Shown: piece after piece, positions 60,776 through 64,000 of the stretch
Layout: the number at the start of each line of letters is the position of its first letter
Position numbering within the stretch: the first letter of the stretch is position 1
Origin: an uncultured Lachnospiraceae bacterium
GTDB lineage: Bacteria > Bacillota > Clostridia > Lachnospirales > Lachnospiraceae
Assembly: GCA_902781505.1 (NCBI GenBank)
Contig: CACZJL010000004.1
Span: 58,742 to 122,741 of the forward strand
Direction: 5' to 3'
DNA length: 64,000 nucleotides
Notes under the pieces: model-generated
What the model was told of the DNA's origin: nothing
Databases searched by the model: none
What the model saw: only the letters and a program-made list of their open reading frames with translations
Translations under genes and position numbers: made by a program

Positions 60776-63752
60776 AGTTATGCTGTTCACACTGATCGGG
60801 GGATTAGTGCCGGCAACAACTGTACATGCTTCTGTGCGCTGTTCAAATGGCGTATCAGTTAATGGCTGGCTTCATGTCGATGGAAGCAAGCTGAAGAACT
60901 CCAAAAACGAAACAATTTCATTACACGGAATGAGTACACATGGGCTCATGTGGTTTCAGAGTCTGTATGGACAGGAAGGCGCGGATGCGGTCGCAAACAG
61001 CGGTGCAAATCTGTTCAGAGTCGCAATGTATACGGATGAATATGCAGGCTATTGCAACAGTGCTCAGGATGCAATGAATGCAAAAACACAGCTCTACAAA
61101 ACGGTAGATGCCGCCATTGCTGATGACATGTATGTCATCATTGACTGGCATGTATTAAACGGTACTGGCGGTGCGTTTCATAATGATCAGGCAATCGATT
61201 TCTTTGATGAAGTATCAAAGCATTATGCGAACACTCCAAATGTTCTCTACGAAATTTGTAACGAACCAAACAATGGTGCCGGTAATAACAGCTGGAGCGG
61301 CAAGATTAAGCCATATGCAGCATCAGTTATTCCGGTAATCCGTAAGAATTCACCAAAGTCCATTGTAATTGTCGGTACACCAACATGGAGCCAGGAAGTC
61401 GATACGGCAACTGAAGATCCGTTAAATTACGATAATATCATGTATTCTCTGCATTTCTATTCAGGTACACATTATGACTGGTTAAGAGATAAGGCCAGAA
61501 CAGCCATTAAGCGAAACAAAGCAATCTTTGTAACAGAATTTGGTACCTGTGATTCTTCCGGTAATGGCGGTCTGAATCTTTCAGAAGCTAAGACCTGGCT
61601 TGACTTCCTCGATGATAACGATATCTCATGGGCTAACTGGTCGCTTGCTAATAAAAATGAGACAGCATCGGCCCTCAAGGAAAGTGCTAATATTTCAGAT
61701 GGTATTCAGGATTACGAATTAACAGATTCAGGTAAGTTTATTTTTGCCCGCCTTGCAACTTACAAGAACAGTCAGTCAGGCGGTACAACAACCCCGGTCA
61801 CAGAGCAGGATACACCACACGAGCATACAGTGGTTAAGGATGCAGCGGTGGCTCCAACCTGTGATACAGCAGGAAAGACTGAGGGAAGTCATTGCTCAAC
61901 CTGTGGAGCTGTAATTACAGCTCAGACAGAAATCAAGGCTACAGGTCACAACTGGAATGAAGGTACTGTGACAAGTCAGCCAACTGAGTGGAATGAAGGC
62001 ACAAAGACTTACACCTGCTTGAAATGCAATAAGACAAAGACAGAATCCGTTCCAAAGACAGGACATGTAGAACATGTAGAAAAAGGACAGGCAGCAACCT
62101 GTACGCAGGATGGTTATACAGACTATATTCGATGTGAATTCTGCTGGACAATCCTGCAGGAAAGAACAGTAATTAAGGCACTTGGTCATGATTACGATAA
62201 CGGTGTGATTACGAGACAGGCAACAGAGAATCAGGAAGGTATCAAAACCTACACCTGCACCCGCTGTGGTCAGACAAAGACAGAGTCAATCCCAAAGCTG
62301 ACTCACACTCATAGCATTGTGACGGATAAGGCTATTGCAGCGACCTGCACAACAGATGGAAAGACAGAAGGAAGCCATTGTTCAACCTGCGGAGCCATCA
62401 TCAAGGCACAGGAAACAGTAAAGGCAACAGGTCATACAGCAAAAGCTGCAGCAGACACAGCCGCAACCTGCACAAAGGTCGGAAAGACCGGTGAAGTGCG
62501 TTGCGCAACATGTAACACAGTATTAGTTGCATCAAAAGAAATCAAAGCACTTGGACATGATTATGACAACGGAGTAATCACAAAGCAGCCAACAGAAAAT
62601 AGCACAGGTATTAAGACATATACCTGTAAGCGCTGTGGTGATATAAAGACTGAAACTATTGCAGCTCTGCCACATGTTCATACTGTTGTAACAGATTGTG
62701 CAGTCGCAGCTACCTGCACTACAGATGGAAAGACCGAAGGTTCTCATTGTTCTTCCTGTGGTGAAATCATCAAGGCCCAGGCGACAGAAAAAGCGCTTGG
62801 TCATAGCTTCGATAACGGAACTATAACAAAAAAAGCAACAGCATACGAGGAAGGTGTTAAAACCTATATCTGCTCTCGTTGTGGTACGACGAAGACAGAA
62901 AGTATTGCTAAGGTTCAGGAATACGACGCACAGGTTTACAGAAATAACAATCCTGATTTAAGTCGTGCTTTTGGTGACGATTGGGACAGATACTACAGAC
63001 ACTTTGTAAACTACGGTAAGGCAGAAGGCAGAAATGCATACTATCAGGTAACTAATTACTGGAATGGCGTTGATTATTCCCTTGTATTTAATGCAGAAGA
63101 TTATGCTGCAATGAATCCAGATATCGCAAATGCTTATGGTAAGGATGTAAAGAAACTGCTTTGGCATTTCGTGAACTATGGAATGAAGGAAGGCAGAAGA
63201 GCAAATATCACCTTTGATGTAAACTACTATAAGAGCCACAGTGCAGATCTTGTTAAGTTGTATGGCAATGCTACACAACGTTATTATGCGCATTTCATGT
63301 ACTATGGAGTTGATGAAAACAGACAGGGCTCAGCAGAATTCAGTGCTCAGGCCTATCGAAACAACTATCAGGATATGAATAAGGCATATGGCAATAACTG
63401 GAGAGGGTACTATACTCACTTCAGTAAATATGGTTACAAGGAAGGCAGAATTGCTGACAGACAGGTAACAAACTACTGGAACGGAACAGACTATTCCGCG
63501 GTATTTGATTCAGAGTACTATGCAATTGCTAATCCTGATTTGAAGCGTGCATTCGGTGATTCAACTGAAAAACTCCTGAAGCATTTTGTGAATTATGGAA
63601 TGGCAGAAGGAAGAGTGGCATCAGCTGAATTTGATCCAGCGGTATATCGTAGCCGTTATAAGGATTTAGACAAGGCTTTTGGTAACAACTGGGTAAAGTA
63701 CTACAGACACTACCTCTTTACAGGAATAGCCGAAGGAAGAACTGGTAAATAA
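60744..63752 (+). CDS. Secreted GH5 glycanase with Cys-rich and NPDL/EGR repeat regions
   Basis: The protein has a Sec signal peptide (cleavage near residue 30), a GH5 cellulase-type domain (about 33-340), and two repeat regions. The catalytic acid/base is E174 (YEICNEPN) and the nucleophile E265 (FVTEFGTCD). Residues about 357-725 carry Cys-rich repeats with HEH, PTC or ATC, SHCSTCG and TYTC.RCG patterns. Residues 726-1002 are six repeats of the NPDL..AFG...HF.NYG..EGR type. GH5 members cut beta-1,4-glucan, mannan and related chains; the exact substrate is not readable. The repeats may bind the cell surface or substrate. RBS AAGGAG. Confidence 0.9.
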   Translation: MKKKIAYLLCAVMLFTLIGGLVPATTVHASVRCSNGVSVNGWLHVDGSKLKNSKNETISLHGMSTHGLMWFQSLYGQEGADAVANSGANLFRVAMYTDEYAGYCNSAQDAMNAKTQLYKTVDAAIADDMYVIIDWHVLNGTGGAFHNDQAIDFFDEVSKHYANTPNVLYEICNEPNNGAGNNSWSGKIKPYAASVIPVIRKNSPKSIVIVGTPTWSQEVDTATEDPLNYDNIMYSLHFYSGTHYDWLRDKARTAIKRNKAIFVTEFGTCDSSGNGGLNLSEAKTWLDFLDDNDISWANWSLANKNETASALKESANISDGIQDYELTDSGKFIFARLATYKNSQSGGTTTPVTEQDTPHEHTVVKDAAVAPTCDTAGKTEGSHCSTCGAVITAQTEIKATGHNWNEGTVTSQPTEWNEGTKTYTCLKCNKTKTESVPKTGHVEHVEKGQAATCTQDGYTDYIRCEFCWTILQERTVIKALGHDYDNGVITRQATENQEGIKTYTCTRCGQTKTESIPKLTHTHSIVTDKAIAATCTTDGKTEGSHCSTCGAIIKAQETVKATGHTAKAAADTAATCTKVGKTGEVRCATCNTVLVASKEIKALGHDYDNGVITKQPTENSTGIKTYTCKRCGDIKTETIAALPHVHTVVTDCAVAATCTTDGKTEGSHCSSCGEIIKAQATEKALGHSFDNGTITKKATAYEEGVKTYICSRCGTTKTESIAKVQEYDAQVYRNNNPDLSRAFGDDWDRYYRHFVNYGKAEGRNAYYQVTNYWNGVDYSLVFNAEDYAAMNPDIANAYGKDVKKLLWHFVNYGMKEGRRANITFDVNYYKSHSADLVKLYGNATQRYYAHFMYYGVDENRQGSAEFSAQAYRNNYQDMNKAYGNNWRGYYTHFSKYGYKEGRIADRQVTNYWNGTDYSAVFDSEYYAIANPDLKRAFGDSTEKLLKHFVNYGMAEGRVASAEFDPAVYRSRYKDLDKAFGNNWVKYYRHYLFTGIAEGRTGK

Positions 63753-63765
63753 ACTAAGAAGCATC

Positions 63766-63798
63766 TGGAGCAGGGCGAAAGTCCCTGCTCCATTTTTG
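63766..63798 (+). terminator. Rho-independent terminator after the GH5 gene
   Basis: TGGAGCAGGG (63766-63775), loop CGAAAGT, CCCTGCTCCA (63783-63792), then TTTTT. Confidence 0.93.
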
Positions 63799-64000
63799 AA
63801 ATTAAAAGCGTTTCCTAAGATGCGTATTGTCTTACGTGATATCGCAAAGCTCTGGTATGTTAGTATCACGATGAAAACATGGGATTTATCACCTGTAGAG
63901 CTGGCTAGAGTAAAATTTCACTCGGAAAATTGAATTAATAAAAAAGAACATCCTTCTTTGTGATAAAGTTATTTTTGCGAAAAAACAAAACAAGGGAGGA
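63799..64000 (+). other. Non-coding end of window, ending in a ribosome site
   Basis: No supported gene or clear promoter is seen. The last bases, AAGGGAGGA (63992-64000), are a strong Shine-Dalgarno sequence, so a plus-strand gene probably starts just past the window. Confidence 0.5.

Noticed and set aside
61815..62920. CRISPR-like regular repeats
   Set aside because: The repetition is in coding sequence at the protein level, with variable spacing; there are no identical direct repeats with unique spacers and no cas genes.
63820..63933. Short plus-strand frame of 37 codons after the GH5 terminator
   Set aside because: No ribosome site, no promoter and no recognisable sequence; too short to support.

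Overview
The window reads as ordinary chromosome of a low-to-mid GC Gram-positive anaerobe, most likely Clostridia, family Lachnospiraceae. Grounds: an Rnf complex in clostridial order (C-D-G-E-A-B), overlapping ispH and rpsA, the runs ruvA-ruvB-zapA-U32-rodA/ftsW-pbp and rpmB-asp23-fakA-recG, the sporulation-type gene gerW beside a DUF2953 gene, frequent GTG/TTG starts, strong AGGAGG-type ribosome sites and sigma-A promoters with 17-base spacers. I cannot name a species. No rRNA, tRNA, CRISPR array, intact insertion sequence or prophage is visible.

Layout. 1-2.6 kb: the 3' part of a sodium-pump decarboxylase beta subunit and its carboxyltransferase partner. 2.7-6.8 kb: a flavoprotein, cmk, ispH and rpsA, ending in a long palindromic terminator. 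6.8-8.8 kb (minus strand): an S4-domain protein and a YprB-like exonuclease. 9.0-12.5 kb: an anchored SGNH hydrolase followed by a histidine kinase and response regulator. 12.7-18.7 kb: rnfCDGEAB, then a NusG-domain-II protein and a Gx-family membrane protein. 18.8-20.2 kb (minus): a processive glycosyltransferase. 20.4-23.9 kb: a DUF815 ATPase, ruvAB and zapA. 24.0-29.2 kb: a U32 protein, a SEDS-type polymerase and a class B penicillin-binding protein. 29.3-33.7 kb: lysA, two unrecognised genes, DUF2953 and gerW. 33.8-42.2 kb: rpmB, asp23, fakA, recG, a small unknown, apt, deoD and a membrane-anchored MutS-like ATPase. 42.3-53.7 kb: alaS, rpsU, phoH, ybeY, then ylxM-ffh-rpsP-khpA-rimM-rplS-lepB-rbgA-rnhB-yraN. 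53.7-57.0 kb: pgeF, a DUF4349 lipoprotein and a MerR-methyltransferase fusion. 57.1-60.6 kb: rfbBDAC for dTDP-rhamnose. 60.7-63.8 kb: a large secreted GH5 glycanase with repeat domains.

How the genes fit together. The decarboxylase and Rnf both generate an ion gradient, one from a beta-keto acid and one from reduced ferredoxin. The glycosyltransferase, SEDS/PBP pair, lysA (diaminopimelate to lysine), dTDP-rhamnose genes and GH5 enzyme concern the envelope or extracellular polysaccharide. Most of the rest is translation, ribosome assembly, secretion and DNA repair.

I found no clear new defence system or mobile system. The items best worth a second look are: ylxM, whose predicted promoter leaves almost no 5' leader; the absence of trmD between rimM and rplS; a promoter followed immediately by a terminator upstream of rnfC; spaced TTAAG boxes in front of the SGNH gene; paired 17-base sites at the GH5 gene; the MerR-methyltransferase fusion translationally coupled to a lipoprotein; and the two repeat systems of the GH5 protein. 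All promoter, operator and start-site calls come from reading the sequence and are untested.
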